64,000 bases of DNA from Lodderomyces elongisporus (GCF_030384665.1 NC_083678.1:496001-560000), one strand, 5' to 3'; shown: positions 9,726 to 23,200, counted from the first letter of the stretch. Notes: a model not told the origin generated them from the letters alone. Numbers and translations: made by a program.

Positions 9726-10730
9726 CTATTTACCTGGGAGTGCCATTACCTTGTCCATTTGCTTTGGGAACTCTCTAACGATAATCTCACACTTGACTTC
9801 TTTACACAAGTCCTTTTTGTTGTAGTATGGGACTTTTTGCAACAATTCCAATCCACTCGATCTCTCCAATGCCTCCAACGGTACTTGGAATTGTGTTAGT
9901 GGCGTTGCATTATCAATCACATCATTGGGCATCACGAATGCAGCGCAACTCAAGTTACCTGGTTGGTTCCTTTGTTCGCCAACAACGAGTTTGAAGAAAT
10001 GTGTTGGTACAGCAATGTTTGGTGGCGAGCCAATCACCTCATAACTAACACGGTACTTACCATCGGGCATCAATTTCGGTAAATAAAGTGGACCTGTCAT
10101 GACTCGTACATCGTCGTACTTCTGGGTCAATCTTCGTACAAAATCTTCGAAATGACTCCAATAATCTCTATTGAAACCGTCGCCCACTTGTGGTGCCATA
10201 TTGGTTAACAAAAATGTCTCATCCATAGCCACTTGATTAAACTTGGCATCTGCTGCAGGTGCCTGGTGTCCACGGTCATATCCTGATCTAAAGAAATCAC
10301 GCAACTTGGCACGGAACTTTACCGGGATGGTCTCGTCTTCTTTGAAAATGGATTTTTTACGATCGCCGGTATCTGAAGTACGTGTAAGTGATTCCTTGGT
10401 GATGTGTTCAATCACCCAGTATGGATTACGTTTTGATCTGTCGTAACAACTAACAAACTCCAGGTGTGGCGATAAATCGTGTACAGGACCGGGGAACCCA
10501 TATTTGAAGAATGCCTGTGGGTTTATTGTGCTAGGATCAAATACTTGGGAGTTTCCCGATGAAGGGCTCGATGGAAATGATGGGAGATTTGTGGAGGAGG
10601 AGGAGGAAGAGGAGGAGGAGGAAGAAGAGGGTGTACTAGTAGTGTTGGAGGACCCACTAGACCAGAAGTAGGATGCAATGCCTAGTGAGCCTAGTCCTAA
10701 TGAGGACTTGAGAATGAGTCGTGAGGACAT
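9726..10730 (-). CDS. NUC1: Mitochondrial endonuclease G (Nuc1), DNA/RNA non-specific nuclease
   Basis: Major mitochondrial nuclease of the beta-beta-alpha metal family, located at the inner membrane. The first ATG is at 10730 (MSSRLILKSSLGLGSLGIAS), giving 334 aa, close to S. cerevisiae Nuc1 (329). A short upstream extension exists only with a TTG start and is not used here. The N-terminus is a positively charged and hydrophobic targeting/anchor segment. A polyserine stretch follows (about 33-46). The nuclease core carries the catalytic DRGHQAP motif with His155, then NMAPQVGDGFNRDYW supplying the metal-binding Asn. Divergent from FAS1 across about 3 kb. Confidence 0.96.
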   Translation of the reverse strand: MSSRLILKSSLGLGSLGIASYFWSSGSSNTTSTPSSSSSSSSSSSSTNLPSFPSSPSSGNSQVFDPSTINPQAFFKYGFPGPVHDLSPHLEFVSCYDRSKRNPYWVIEHITKESLTRTSDTGDRKKSIFKEDETIPVKFRAKLRDFFRSGYDRGHQAPAADAKFNQVAMDETFLLTNMAPQVGDGFNRDYWSHFEDFVRRLTQKYDDVRVMTGPLYLPKLMPDGKYRVSYEVIGSPPNIAVPTHFFKLVVGEQRNQPGNLSCAAFVMPNDVIDNATPLTQFQVPLEALERSSGLELLQKVPYYNKKDLCKEVKCEIIVREFPKQMDKVMALPGK

Positions 10731-12167
10731 TTTTAATGTGGACAATTATAATGGTGTGGTGATTGGTATCTCGAGTAGTGATGTATTAGAGGATGGAGAG
10801 ATGTGGACCATGTGTATTTTTTTGTGCGTGCAAAATAGAAAAAAAAAAACAAACAAACATTAATAATATAATCAGAAATAATGTATGAAATGTATATATA
10901 TATATAAGAAGAATAGAAAAACAATAATCAATACGCGCTTTCCACATATATATATATATACTGGTATTGCTTGATTGGTTTGGTTGAAGTGTATACCCCA
11001 TCCCTCTTCTTTCCCTCTTTCTCTTTTTCTTTCTCTTTCTCACACATGTTACTTTTTGCTATCTTGAAACAAAAGTACTTCAGTAGACAATCCAATATTG
11101 TTATCCACTGTATTGCAAATTGTTCTATTAAGAGTTGAAAATACTTTTTCTTTTTTTGGTTGTGACAACAGTATTGATTTGAATACAAGTACTTATAAAC
11201 ACCAAGATTGGAAGGTTCAACTTTCTTTCCCATCTTTTGCTTTATAATTTTGGAGTGTGTGTTTCTTTCTTTCCTTATCGTATTGGTTGATTTAAAGCTA
11301 TATATCTTATTTGTTGCACTTTTTCCTTTCCATTCTTATCTACATTGATAAGCCAGCTCAACCTTCTTCATTCTCTGTCACTGTCTCTGTCTCTCTCGTT
11401 TTTTATGTCCTTTTAACTATATTTTTTGCAACCACCACCCCAAAAAAAAGAGAATACAAAAAAAGAGAGACAGTTTTCATATTTAACAACACTCCATATT
11501 GCACGACCTTGTAAAGATCTACTGTGTTTGTCAATGTATATATAGACATATATACTTACTATGGTATAAACTCCCAAGGGAAAGGGCAAAAAAGTAACAG
11601 TACCATAGCCTCTTTTTCTATACCTCCCTTTGATCCGAGAAAAGATTAGCCTACAATCTCTCTTTAATATGTATATATGTATATTTATATTTGTTTAGGG
11701 TCTTTTTTATAAAAGATCTCTAGTGGCATGTGAATAAGTATTTGTAAATAGACCAAAATAAAGAGAGGAGAGGACGAAAATTGTGTTGTAGGTAGTGATA
11801 TATTCTTCTGTGTGTGTGTGTGTGCTAGTGCTATTACCTACTTTATAGCTGGTTTTTCCTTTAAATTTTTTCTTTTGAAACTGTAAGAAATATACACCGT
11901 AGTCAAATATCTGTATTGTTTTTGTTTTAATTCAAAAAAAAAAATTACTGTCTCCTCCACTTCAATTGAAAACCACTCTTAAAGTCCCCAATACATTAAT
12001 CTTTCCATTCTCTTGATATGTTGTACTCATCCCTCGCCTCCTTTTTTTCTTTTACCAAAATAGAAAAAAAAAAAATTCATATATATAGAAGAAGAAAGAA
12101 AAAAAAAGACAATAAACAAGTATTTTTTGATACTTTCATCTTTTGAACACTTTGTGTGTCAGCCTAA

Positions 12168-12215
12168 TTACCTGTTTGCCTGTTTGTCAATTTACCTGTT
12201 TGCCTGTTTGTCAAT
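12168..12215. repeat. Perfect 24-bp direct duplication
   Basis: Two adjacent identical 24-bp units beginning TTACCTGTTTGCC. A third partial TTTGCCTGT follows. It is non-coding, upstream of FAS1. Confidence 0.9.
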
Positions 12216-12489
12216 ATCGTTTGCCTGTGTAATGCCATCTAGAGCATTTCCAAGTGTTGGGTCGATGTACTGCATACTAACAATTGTACGTAAATCAAAA
12301 AATACAAAATACATAAAATTTTTTGTCCATTTTTTTTGGCCCTCGGGACACTGTTTTTGTGTTTCGCCTTTGCAGAAAAACTCCGAGACACACCCAAATT
12401 AACACACAACAAGTTTTATGGGTTTGTTTTATTTTCTCTTTTCTCATGGAGAGTAAAAAGAGTAAAGGATTCATTAATTTGATAAGGTT

Positions 12490-12527
12490 GGGTAGTGGGT
12501 AGTGGGTAGTGGGTAAGGGGTAGGGGG
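12490..12527 (+). promoter_or_regulatory. G-quadruplex-forming tract (GGGTAGT repeats)
   Basis: Six consecutive runs of three or more G on the plus strand, spaced by TAGT, TAGT, TAGT, TAA and TA. This meets the usual G4 pattern. It is 1.27 kb upstream of FAS1. A regulatory role is inferred, not shown. Confidence 0.6.
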
Positions 12528-13575
12528 TCTAAGGACAAGCAGAGAGATACGAAAAAAGATCCAGTAATGTAAAGTAAGACACAGTAACTATGGATGCCAT
12601 TATCTTGCAAAGTAAAAAAAAAGGAAAAGAAACATATACCCAAGAGATTGTGATTGTGCGTATCATAGGTTTTTGGATTCCCAACAACACGAGTGCATAA
12701 TAATAATCTCTCTCTTTTGATTATTTATTTAATTATTTATATTTATATATATTTTTTTTTTTTGGGGAGAATTGCAAATTGGTATTAAAGGTTTCTACAA
12801 AGTGAGTATTGATGCCACCAAGTACTGTAACTTTATACAGTGTGTACAGATATAGTGTGGACAAAGTATAGACATGGTATGTAGTTATGATATATAGTCA
12901 CCAGCTGACAATTGCTCAAAAACTTGAACTACCCTCGAGGCAAATCAAAAGAGTTTAACCAACATTAATTGCACCAAAGAAAAAAAACATGTAATAAAAA
13001 CCAAAAAATCCACCAAAAAATTTTTTTATTAAAGAAAAAAAAAAGCCAACACCAACAAAAATTAATTTTAAATTTTAAATTTTAAAAATAATAATAAAAA
13101 AAAATAAAAATATTTATGCATCCAAAGCTAAACAGAAGAAGAGAGAGAGAAAGAGAGAGAATAATATTTCGGAGTCTGATAAACAGGCTAACGCTCCCCA
13201 TCGAGATTGTATTTGTGTATCAATGTATCTACGTGTATAACATACCTAACATATACTTATCCACTGGTATATATATATGTATATATACCAAGGAGGGTCT
13301 ATCTCTTGTTCTCTTTTTCCATTTTTTTTTTGTTCTTGACTATTGACTAGCCTTTCTCTGATACCAAATTGATATACCACGAATTAGAGGGAAATTTAGT
13401 TTCTTGTTACCATTATAAAGAAAACTAGATCTATCACTTACAGCTTCATTGCACTATTCACCCATTACATCTTCTTCTTCTAAACATTAATCTTCCCAAT
13501 TAATCACAAGAAGAAAGAGAAAGAGAATCCTATACACAGAATTCCCAGTTTTTACATTTTCTTTTCCATTATATT

Positions 13576-13606
<31 letters not shown>

Positions 13607-13797
13607 ATTTTTTTTTTTGCAACAGCAGCTTCCCAACTGTTAGACAATTTACAACCAAATCCCACTAATTTTTCCGTTTTCTTTGATTAAATTTTTTTTT
13701 CCCCATTCCCCAAACCAGAAAAAAAACTATCAGTTAACGCAACACTAGAATAACAACATACCTAATTTATATATAAAGAGTTTCAATAATTTCAAGA

Positions 13798-16700
13798 ATG
13801 TCCACTCAAAGACCTTTCCAATTGAACCACGGATCCATCGAACACACTTTTTTGGTACCGCAACCACTCTTTTTCAACTACTCACAATTGAAAGATGATT
13901 TTCTCAAGACGCTACCAGAACCAACTGAAGGTTTTGCAGACGATGAGGAACCAGCAAGTCCCGTTGAATTATACGGCAAATTCTTGGGCTTTATGAGCCA
14001 ACAGCAACAACAACAGCAACAACAGCAACAGCAACAACAGCAACAACACTCCAAAATACAACAATTGGATGAATGTTTAAGCAATTCAATCAAGGATTTT
14101 GAAGCAACCTTTTTGGAAAACAACGACAATATCCACTCATTTGCAGTTAAACTCTTGCAAGACGAAACTTTCCCAACCACCCAATTGAAAGTTAAGAACC
14201 TCATCAAGAACTACTACCAATCAATAAACTCATCAATTGAAAAAAATGAATCAAACTTGACATTCCAAGCTACCCAAAAGAGAGCCCAATTGGCTGCCAT
14301 CTTTGGTGGTCAAGGAAATACTGACGACTACTTTGAAGAATTGAGAGAAATCTTCAACTTGTACCAAAGCTTGGTTGTTGAAGACATTTTGCTTCCAATC
14401 TCAAAGGAATTGAAGCAATTGGTGAAACAAAATACCGAGTTTGACAAAATTTATACCCAAGGACTCGACATTATCCACTGGTTAAAACACCCAGAACAAA
14501 CACCAGACCAGGACTACTTGTTGAGCGTTCCAGTCAGTTGTCCAGTGATTTGCATCATCCAAATTTGTCACTATGCAATCACTTGTAAAGTATTGGGCTT
14601 TACTCCAGGCGAATTGAGAGATTTGCTTTCATGGTCAACTGGTCACTCGCAAGGTTTGATCACCGCTGTCGCTATTGCTGGTTCATCAACTTGGGAATCC
14701 TTTTTGGCCAACTCCATCAAGGCATGCTCGTTGATGTTTTACATTGGTTCAAGATCATTGAGCACATACCCAAGAACAACTTTGCCACCAACAATGTTGC
14801 AAGACTCATTGGAACACGGTGAAGGTAGACCAGCACCAATGTTGTCAGTAAGAGACTTGTCGTATGACAAGGTTACCAAGTTTATTGAACAAACAAACTC
14901 ACACTTGCCCAAGGAAAAACACATTGCCATTAGTTTAATCAATGGTGCTAGAAACTTGGTCATTTCTGGTCCTCCAGAATCATTATACGGTTTCAACTTG
15001 AACTTGAGAAACAACAAGGCACCAATGGGCTTGGACCAATCTCGTGTCCCTCACAGTGAAAGAAAGTTGAAATGTACCAATAGATTCTTGCCAATCTTTT
15101 CACCATTCCACTCACACTTGTTGGCAGACGCAACTGAAACCATTATGGAAGACGTTGCATCTCTCAAGTTTGATGAATTGAAAATTCCAGTTTACGACAC
15201 CTTTGATGGCTCCAACTTGCAAGACGAAAAAGACTCAACAAAATTGAATGCTAGGTTAATTAAACTAATCACCGAATTACCAGTTCACTGGGAAAAAGCC
15301 ACCGAGCACAAGGCAACACACATTGTAGATTTCGGTCCAGGTGGTGTTTCTGGTTTGGGTGTCTTGACCCACAGAAACAAGGAAGGTACCGGTGCTAGAG
15401 TCATTATTGCAGGTACCATTGATGCAAGCTCTGTTGACGACGAATACGGTTTCAAACACGAACTTTTCCAAAGATCAGACGACAAGCAAATTAAATGGGC
15501 TTCAAACTGGTTGCAAGAATTTAAGCCAACTTTGGTGAAGACATCTAAAGGCAAGACATATGTCAATACCAAGTTCTCCCAATTGTTGGGTAGAGCTCCA
15601 TTGATGATTCCAGGTATGACGCCAACCACTGTTAACCCAGAGATTATTGCTGCTTCAATTAATGCTGGTTATCACATTGAGTTAGCCGGTGGTGGTTACT
15701 TTTCAGCCCCAATGATGACCAAGGCCATTGATGACATTGTGGCTAATATCAAACCCGGTTATGGAATTGGTATCAACTTGATCTATGTCAACCCAAGAAT
15801 GTTGCAATGGGGTATTCCATTGATTAAAGACTTGAGAGAAAAAGGTTACCCTATCCAATCACTTACCATTGGTGCTGGTGTTCCATCCATTGAAGTTGCT
15901 ACCGAGTACATTGAAGACCTTGGATTGACCCACTTGGGCTTGAAACCAGGTTCCATTGAGTCTATTTCCCAAGTCATCACTATTGCCAAGGCACATCCAA
16001 ACTTTCCAATTGTGTTGCAATGGACTGGTGGTAGAGGTGGTGGTCACCACTCTTTTGAAGATTTCCATCAACCAATTCTTCAAATGTACTCCAAGATTAG
16101 AAGATGTCCAAACATTGTTCTTGTTGCTGGTTCAGGTTTTGGTTCTGATGAAGATACTTATCCATACTTGACTGGTTCATGGTCGCAAAAATTCAACTAT
16201 CCACCAATGCCATTCGATGGTGTCTTGTTTGGTTCTAGAGTCATGACTGCTAAAGAAGCACACACTTCATTAGAGGCCAAGAAGTTGATTGCCAGCTGTA
16301 CCGGTGTTTCAGATGACAAATGGGAACAAACTTATAAGAAGCCAACTGGTGGTATTGTTACTGTTAAGTCAGAAATGGGTGAGCCAATCCACAAGATTGC
16401 CACTAGAGGTGTTATGTTTTGGAAAGAGTTGGATGAAACAATCTTTAACTTGCCCAAAAACAAGCTTGTTGAAGCATTGAACAAAAAGAGAGACTACATC
16501 ATTGCCAAGTTGAACAAGGACTCTCAAAAGCCATGGTTTGCTAAGAATTCTGAAGGTGATTGTGACTTGGAAGATATGACATACCAAGAAGTTGCCAACA
16601 GAATGATTGAGTTGATGTATGTCAACAAGTCCAACAGATGGATCGATGTCTCTTTGAGAAATTTCTTTGGTGATATCTTGAAGAGAATCGAAGAAAGATT

Positions 16701-19700
16701 CACTACTGAGAATGGAGCCATCTCTTTGATTCAAAACTATGCTCAATTGAACGATAAGCCACAAGAGTTTACCGATAACTTTTTCAACCACTTTTCTTTG
16801 GCCAAGACTCAGTTAATTTCAGAAGAAGATTGTGATTACTTTTTGATGTGTGCTGCTAGACCCACTCAAAAACCAGCACCATTCGTTCCAGTCTTGGATG
16901 AGAGATTTGAATTTTTCTTCAAGAAGGATTCATTATGGCAATCTGAAGATTTGGAAGCTGTTGTCGACGAGGATGTGCAAAGAACTTGTATCTTGCATGG
17001 TCCAGTTGCCTGTCAATTCACCAACAAGGTTGACGAACCAATTGGTGAAATCTTGGACAATATCCACGAGGGTCACATTGCTAAATTGTTGAAGGATGAA
17101 TACAATGGTGATGTTTCAAAGATTCCAGTTGTTGAGTACTTTGGTGGCAAAGCACCAAAAGCCTTTAAGCCAATTGAAAATGTCAAAATTGTTACTGATG
17201 ATGCCAAGCAACAAGTCACATTTGAAATTGGTTCTAAGGTGCCAAACAAGCAAGCTTGGTTGGACTTGTTGGCCGGTGAGCAATTGAGTTGGTTACAAGC
17301 ATTTATTTCTACCGATAGAGTTGTTCAAGGATCAAAACATGTCGCCAATCCTGCTCACGATATTTTGTCCCCTGCACCACATATTAAGGTGACTATTGAC
17401 CAGAGCACAAGCACTTTGAATGTTTATGAAAATGTCAAGGGTGATCTTGTTCCAGTTGTTGAGATCAAATTTGCTCAAGCAGACAACACCATTACCTTGT
17501 CATTGATTGAACACAGAACTGCTGACGGTAAGCCTGTTGCATTGCCATTCTTGTACAAATACCAACCAGAGGATGGTTTTGCTCCAATTGTTGAAGTTAT
17601 GGAGTCAAGAAACAATAGAATCAAGGAGTTTTACTGGAAGTTGTGGTTTGGCTCACACATCCCATATGATTTGGACATCAATGTTGAAGAACAAATCTTG
17701 GGAGGTGAAGTTACCGTTACCGGTACCGATATTGCAAACTTTACCCACGCTATTGGTAACAAATGTGAAGCTTTTGTCAACAGACCTGGTAAAGTGACTT
17801 TGGCTCCAATGGATTTTGCCATTGTTATTGGATGGAGAGCTATTATTAAAGCCATCTTTCCTAAGACCGTTGATGGTGATTTGTTGAAATTGGTTCACTT
17901 GTCAAATGGTTACAAGATGATTCCAGGCGCAGCACCATTGAAGAAAGATGACGTTGTTTCCACCAAGGCTGAGATCAAGGCTGTTTTGAATCAACCAAGT
18001 GGTAAATTGGTTGAAGTTGTTGGAACTATTTATCGTGAAGGAAAACCAGTTATGCAAGTCTCATCTCAATTCTTGTACAGAGGTGAATACACCGACTACG
18101 AAAACACTTTCCAAAAGGTCACTGAGACTCCAGTGCAAGTTGCTTTCAAATCGTCAAAGGATTTGGCTGTGTTGAGATCTAAAGAATGGTTCCACTTGAC
18201 CAAGGATGTTGAATTTGATATGTTGACTTTTAGATGCGAATCTACTTATAAATTCAAGTCAGCCAACGTATACTCGTCAATCATCACCACAGGTCAAGTA
18301 TTTATGGAATTGCCCACAAAAGAAGTCATCCAAGTTGGTGAGGTCAATTACGAAGCAGGTGTTTCATATGGTAATCCGGTAACTGATTACCTTGCAAGAA
18401 ACGGAAAGACCATTGAAGAAGCCATCACTTTTGAGAATGCTATTCCAATCTCATCAAGCGAAGAATTGATCTCAAAGGCACCAGGTACCAATGAGCCATA
18501 CGCTATTGTTTCTGGTGATTACAACCCTATCCACGTCTCAAGAGTCTTTGCCGAATATGCCAAGTTACCAGGTACTATTACCCATGGTATGTACTCATCA
18601 GCATCAGTTAGAGCTTTGGTTGAAGAATGGGCTGCAAACAATGTTGCTTCCAGAGTCCGTGCATTCAAGTGTGACTTTGTTGGTATGGTTTTGCCAAACG
18701 ATACTTTGCAAACTACCATGGAACATGTTGGTATGATCAATGGTCGTAAGATTATCAAGGTGCAAACCAAGAATATCGAGACCGATTTACCAGTGTTGAT
18801 TGGTGAAGCTGAGATTGAACAACCAATTACCACCTATGTCTTTACCGGTCAAGGCTCTCAAGAACAAGGTATGGGTATGGACTTGTACAATTCATCTGAT
18901 GTTGCTAAAGAAGTTTGGGACAAGGCTGACAAGCATTTCATCAACAACTATGGTTTCTCAATTTTGGACATTGTGCAAAATAACCCTAATGAGTTGACCA
19001 TCCACTTTGGTGGTGCCAAGGGTAGGGCTATTAGAGACAACTATATTGGAATGATGTTTGAGACCATTAGTGAAGATGGTGAATTGAAATCCGAAAAGAT
19101 CTTTAAAGACATTGACCACACCACTACTTCATACACTTTTGTTTCGCCAACTGGTTTATTATCTGCTACCCAATTCACTCAACCTGCTTTGACATTGATG
19201 GAAAAGGCTGCTTACGAAGATATCAAGTCCAAGGGTTTGATTCCACTGGATATAATGTTTGCTGGTCATTCATTGGGTGAGTACTCAGCCTTGAGTTCAT
19301 TAGCCAACGTTATGCCAATCGAATCTTTGGTGGATGTTGTCTTTTACAGAGGTATGACAATGCAAGTTGCCGTGCCAAGAGATGAGTTGGGTAGATCCAA
19401 CTATGGTATGTGTGCTATCAATCCAAGCAGAGTCAGTGCTACATTCAATGATGCTGCATTAAGATTTGTGGTTGAAGAAGTGTCGTCTAGAACTGAATGG
19501 TTGTTGGAGATTGTGAACTACAATGTTGAGAACCAACAATACGTTGCTGCTGGTGATTTGAGAGCATTGGACACCTTGACCAATGTTTTGAATGTCTTAA
19601 AGATCAACAAGATTGATATCGTCAAGTTGCAAGAGCAATTGTCTATTGAAGAAGTAAAGACACACCTTTACGAAATTGTTGACGAGGTTAAAGCAAAGAG

Positions 19701-20004
19701 TCTTGCTAAGCCACAGCCTATCGAGTTGGAGAGAGGCTTTGCTGTTATTCCATTAAAGGGAATCTCCGTGCCATTCCATTCATCATATTTGATGTCTGGA
19801 GTAAAGCCATTCCAAAGATTCTTGTGTAAGAAGATTCCAAAATCATCAGTCAAGCCTCACGACTTGATTGGAAAGTATATTCCAAACTTGACTGCTAAAC
19901 CATTTGAAATTACAAAGGAATATTTCACTGATGTATACAACTTGACAAAATCAGAAAAGATCAAGGCTATCTTGGACAATTGGGAACTGTACGAGAAGCA
20001 ATAG
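13798..20004 (+). CDS. FAS1: Fatty acid synthase beta subunit (Fas1)
   Basis: Beta subunit of the cytosolic type I fatty acid synthase (alpha6-beta6). It supplies acetyltransferase, enoyl reductase, dehydratase and malonyl/palmitoyl transferase activities. The product is 2068 aa (S. cerevisiae 2051). The acetyltransferase has GHSQG with nucleophile Ser284. The enoyl reductase region (about 600-880) contains [13 protein letters not shown] and the flavin-site sequence [19 protein letters not shown]. The dehydratase hot-dog region carries GDYNPIH (Asp1574, His1579) and PGTITHG. The C-terminal malonyl/palmitoyl transferase has [11 protein letters not shown] with Ser1825. Codon use is highly biased, as expected for an abundant protein. 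Only two in-frame CTG codons were noticed (residues 1817 and 2064). Oddity: a 16-residue polyglutamine at 68-83. Confidence 0.99.
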   Translation: MSTQRPFQLNHGSIEHTFLVPQPLFFNYSQLKDDFLKTLPEPTEGFADDEEPASPVELYGKFLGFMSQQQQQQQQQQQQQQQQHSKIQQLDECLSNSIKDFEATFLENNDNIHSFAVKLLQDETFPTTQLKVKNLIKNYYQSINSSIEKNESNLTFQATQKRAQLAAIFGGQGNTDDYFEELREIFNLYQSLVVEDILLPISKELKQLVKQNTEFDKIYTQGLDIIHWLKHPEQTPDQDYLLSVPVSCPVICIIQICHYAITCKVLGFTPGELRDLLSWSTGHSQGLITAVAIAGSSTWESFLANSIKACSLMFYIGSRSLSTYPRTTLPPTMLQDSLEHGEGRPAPMLSVRDLSYDKVTKFIEQTNSHLPKEKHIAISLINGARNLVISGPPESLYGFNLNLRNNKAPMGLDQSRVPHSERKLKCTNRFLPIFSPFHSHLLADATETIMEDVASLKFDELKIPVYDTFDGSNLQDEKDSTKLNARLIKLITELPVHWEKATEHKATHIVDFGPGGVSGLGVLTHRNKEGTGARVIIAGTIDASSVDDEYGFKHELFQRSDDKQIKWASNWLQEFKPTLVKTSKGKTYVNTKFSQLLGRAPLMIPGMTPTTVNPEIIAASINAGYHIELAGGGYFSAPMMTKAIDDIVANIKPGYGIGINLIYVNPRMLQWGIPLIKDLREKGYPIQSLTIGAGVPSIEVATEYIEDLGLTHLGLKPGSIESISQVITIAKAHPNFPIVLQWTGGRGGGHHSFEDFHQPILQMYSKIRRCPNIVLVAGSGFGSDEDTYPYLTGSWSQKFNYPPMPFDGVLFGSRVMTAKEAHTSLEAKKLIASCTGVSDDKWEQTYKKPTGGIVTVKSEMGEPIHKIATRGVMFWKELDETIFNLPKNKLVEALNKKRDYIIAKLNKDSQKPWFAKNSEGDCDLEDMTYQEVANRMIELMYVNKSNRWIDVSLRNFFGDILKRIEERFTTENGAISLIQNYAQLNDKPQEFTDNFFNHFSLAKTQLISEEDCDYFLMCAARPTQKPAPFVPVLDERFEFFFKKDSLWQSEDLEAVVDEDVQRTCILHGPVACQFTNKVDEPIGEILDNIHEGHIAKLLKDEYNGDVSKIPVVEYFGGKAPKAFKPIENVKIVTDDAKQQVTFEIGSKVPNKQAWLDLLAGEQLSWLQAFISTDRVVQGSKHVANPAHDILSPAPHIKVTIDQSTSTLNVYENVKGDLVPVVEIKFAQADNTITLSLIEHRTADGKPVALPFLYKYQPEDGFAPIVEVMESRNNRIKEFYWKLWFGSHIPYDLDINVEEQILGGEVTVTGTDIANFTHAIGNKCEAFVNRPGKVTLAPMDFAIVIGWRAIIKAIFPKTVDGDLLKLVHLSNGYKMIPGAAPLKKDDVVSTKAEIKAVLNQPSGKLVEVVGTIYREGKPVMQVSSQFLYRGEYTDYENTFQKVTETPVQVAFKSSKDLAVLRSKEWFHLTKDVEFDMLTFRCESTYKFKSANVYSSIITTGQVFMELPTKEVIQVGEVNYEAGVSYGNPVTDYLARNGKTIEEAITFENAIPISSSEELISKAPGTNEPYAIVSGDYNPIHVSRVFAEYAKLPGTITHGMYSSASVRALVEEWAANNVASRVRAFKCDFVGMVLPNDTLQTTMEHVGMINGRKIIKVQTKNIETDLPVLIGEAEIEQPITTYVFTGQGSQEQGMGMDLYNSSDVAKEVWDKADKHFINNYGFSILDIVQNNPNELTIHFGGAKGRAIRDNYIGMMFETISEDGELKSEKIFKDIDHTTTSYTFVSPTGLLSATQFTQPALTLMEKAAYEDIKSKGLIPLDIMFAGHSLGEYSALSSLANVMPIESLVDVVFYRGMTMQVAVPRDELGRSNYGMCAINPSRVSATFNDAALRFVVEEVSSRTEWLLEIVNYNVENQQYVAAGDLRALDTLTNVLNVLKINKIDIVKLQEQLSIEEVKTHLYEIVDEVKAKSLAKPQPIELERGFAVIPLKGISVPFHSSYLMSGVKPFQRFLCKKIPKSSVKPHDLIGKYIPNLTAKPFEITKEYFTDVYNLTKSEKIKAILDNWELYEKQ
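13999..14046 (+). repeat. CAA/CAG repeat encoding Q16 in FAS1
   Basis: Sixteen consecutive glutamine codons, mixed CAA and CAG, inserted after GKFLGFMS in the N-terminal domain. S. cerevisiae Fas1, as recalled, has a short non-Q linker here. Confidence 0.95.
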
Positions 20005-20271
20005 AGATTTTTGAATTATTTTGACTATAAAGTTTGGTTTGATTTTTGATTTCTTATACTTTTCTTTTTTTTTTGGGATTTTTCTAATCTTTTAGGGATA
20101 ATTTTGTGTATAGAAGATTTTTATTTTTATTTGTTTTGCTTTTTTTTTTTCTGCAAATTGATAGAGAAGAATGGATATTTGTGTATTTATATATTTATAA
20201 ACTGAAATGTTTAAATAAATTTTACATTACTTGTAGTTTCCATGTAAAATGCTTAGATGCATAGTTATAAA

Positions 20272-23200
20272 CTAAATTCCACTGGCCAAAGGACTGGAAA
20301 TATTGACAGGGGTAAATTTCTTGGGTAATGATACTCTTGAGAATCTCGATTTTAATCTTTGCGTCACCAAGTCCATGTCCAAATGTCTGGTCAAGCTCAA
20401 TCTTGGTATACATCCAATGTAGTGATCATCATCCAATTGCACATCCAATGGATCCTGAGTATGACAACCGGGACTCAAACTCAATCTAATTGAATGTTTT
20501 TTACCCTGAGGGCTAGTTGGGTCATCCGCCTCGTACAATTCAAACACAATTTGTGATAAATAGTCCAATTCCGGTAATGCATTTCTCGCAATCTTCATTG
20601 GTAATTGAGCTCCATAAATAACATTGAGCAAAGTGTAAATGTGACTTTCCTTTGTGAAATAATTGACCACCGACGGAGATGACGCATCTTTCTTCATATC
20701 CTGTATGTCAGAAAGTATTTGCTTGGCCAATGGTAATGAAGTTAGTAAACCAATATCAAGTTTCTCTTCATCTTTGATTCCGTACTCTTGTGGACATATA
20801 AAATCAAATAAAACTTTGGAGAGACGGTATAATTCCCGTAATCTTGTAAATGTAGCATGATCAAATGGGTTTTGTGCACCTTTTTGCGATGAACTGGCAT
20901 TTGCATTATTGTTTTTACTAATGCCATTGCCACTGCCATTGCCATTGACGGTGGTACTCGAACCTGCACTCGTACTTGCACTCGTGTTTGAGTTTGATGA
21001 AACTCCATCAACTCCATTACCATTACCATTACCATTACCATTACCATTACCACTACCACCACTTGCCTGTTTTATATCAGCAGTGGCGCCACTAAGAACC
21101 CATCCCAAAGATCCCGCTGATGCCAGACTCGAAGGATTCAATTGTGTGCTAGAATTGTTATGCGAGCTTGACACAGAAGTACCCTCGGAAGGAATTTTGA
21201 AATTGTTCATTGCTAATAAATTGATTGGGTACTCACTCACTAAACCAGAAGAGTTCACAGTACTTCCACAGGTTTCTCTCAATCTCGCCAAGAGTTGTTC
21301 GTCATTAGGATCAAATTCAAAAATCTTTTGCAAGAAATGACGATTATGCAATGCATCATACTTCATGGTATCGTACAACTCTGAGATTTTCGAAGGATGA
21401 GTCTTTTCGACGCTAATAAACTCTTGAAACAACTTATCCCACCTTTCTTTGAACAAGAATGGATCTTCACCGCAACACCAATTCTCTTGGAAATGTTGGA
21501 CATCCTTGGTCTCAAAATTATATTTCATGATTTGATGATGAAAGTTCATCAATTCACAAACTCTTTTAATGACTTCAAATGGTTGTGGCATCTTAGGTGG
21601 CCATGTAAATTGAGGAGGTGCTTCTGCACCCTGTCTCAACAATGGCTTTAACTTCTTTTTCACTTTGTCCATCAAGTCTTTAGCAGCATTGGAGTCATCT
21701 AGTAAATCCTTTCTCACAATAAGGAAGTCTTCCGGCAAATGTTCATCAGTGAGACCAAGGAGCGAAGTTGTGAAATATTGCGCACTAGTAATGACTCTTC
21801 TCTCAGAAGAGGTATATACCTTGACATCATTCAACGCCTCGCGGTTCAATAACTTCAAGTTTTGTCTCATTTGTTCTCCAACATCGGTGGCTTGATGCTT
21901 AGCAGAGTGTGTTGGCTCACCTCCCCATTTCAAGATAAACTGCACTTTATCAACAATTTCCGGATTCTCCGCATTCAAAGAAGGTTTGATTTGGATCTTT
22001 GTTCCTGGGAAATTTATCTTCTTTTCCAACGCTATCCTTAATTGCTTTAATTTTTTACGGTCTTCGAGTTGTTTTTCTTCAGCAATCTTCACGGTCTCAA
22101 GCACAACTTGAAGATCTGGAACAGCACGAATAATCACTTCTTCAGTATGACCTTTTAGCAAACTGATAAAGAGTGGTGATTTAAACGAGTACTTGAATTT
22201 TTGCTTTGGGGTACGATCTGCATGTCTAATAACAGTGACCATACCTTTAAAGACCCATTTCTGCTCCTTTTGTTCAAATTGACTTGTTTGCAACAGCAAT
22301 GGTACTTTATTCTTGAGCAAGTCTCTTGACTTTTTAGCTTCAACAAACATTGAACGCAAAATATTTGCACACGAATCGTAGTATTCGTTATTATCCTTAA
22401 CAAATGAAAATCCATTGACATCAATAACATAGGATTTACCATTGACTCTAAGAAGATCAAACCCACAAATCGTTTGCATAAATGCAGCACTAATTGATTT
22501 CGCCATTTGCTTTTCGTCATTGCTCAACTCTGTTACGTAACGAATTTCTTTACCGTGCGTATTTCTTCTAACTATACCATCCACGACTGGTGATTTTCTT
22601 GTTTCTGCATGGCAAAAATTGGGTCCAACAGTATATGCCTTGACATCCTCAAAGTTGTCTGTATCCATGAAACTTTCATAAATAAAAGAGCCATCAGTTC
22701 TTGGTTCCGTCAAGTTTGGATCAAACTCGGAGGATTTGTTACCAATCTTTCTAAATAATCTTCTACCTCCACCACCTGTGGACTTTGGGTAGTAAATATA
22801 CACATTGTGATCTTCTCCATCAACTGGTTTTTCAACAAATGGCTTCTTCATAATTTTGTCGCCAACACGAAGGGTATCTTCATCCACCATTTCCCATTCA
22901 GGTTCCTGCTGATTACTCAATGCATGAAGTTGGTCATCTGTAAAGCCAACCTCCTTCATTCTCTCTTGCAATTGCTCTTCCAATTGTGGACCACCATCTC
23001 TGCTAATCTCCAACCTCTCGGGACTTGGCACATTTGCATGGTTTAAGATTGCCAAAACAACTCGACGATCCCATAACGCTTTTTGGAACACCAAGTCATT
23101 GATTAAAAATGGTTTTCTATAATTGACATATGCAATAGCCTTTTCAAGTGGGAACCCTGTTGAAAAAAAACTAATCAAAAAATCACAAGTTGGCCAGTTT

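Larger units (their letters stand above)
10731..13797. other. Long (3.07 kb) divergent spacer NUC1 / FAS1
   Basis: No convincing gene. It contains several TATATA runs (10895-10965, 13570-13605), a perfect 24-bp direct duplication (12168-12215), a strong G-quadruplex motif (12490-12527) and AAATTTTA repeats (about 13064-13085). The length greatly exceeds what NUC1 would need, so most of it is probably FAS1 upstream control. A TATATAAA at 13768-13775 is only about 22 nt from the FAS1 ATG and is too close to act as its TATA box. Confidence 0.65.

Noticed and set aside
12274..12376. TACTAAC followed by TTTGCAG in the FAS1 upstream region as an intron
   Set aside because: No donor at a sensible distance and stops follow the acceptor in all frames; FAS1 starts 1.4 kb later.
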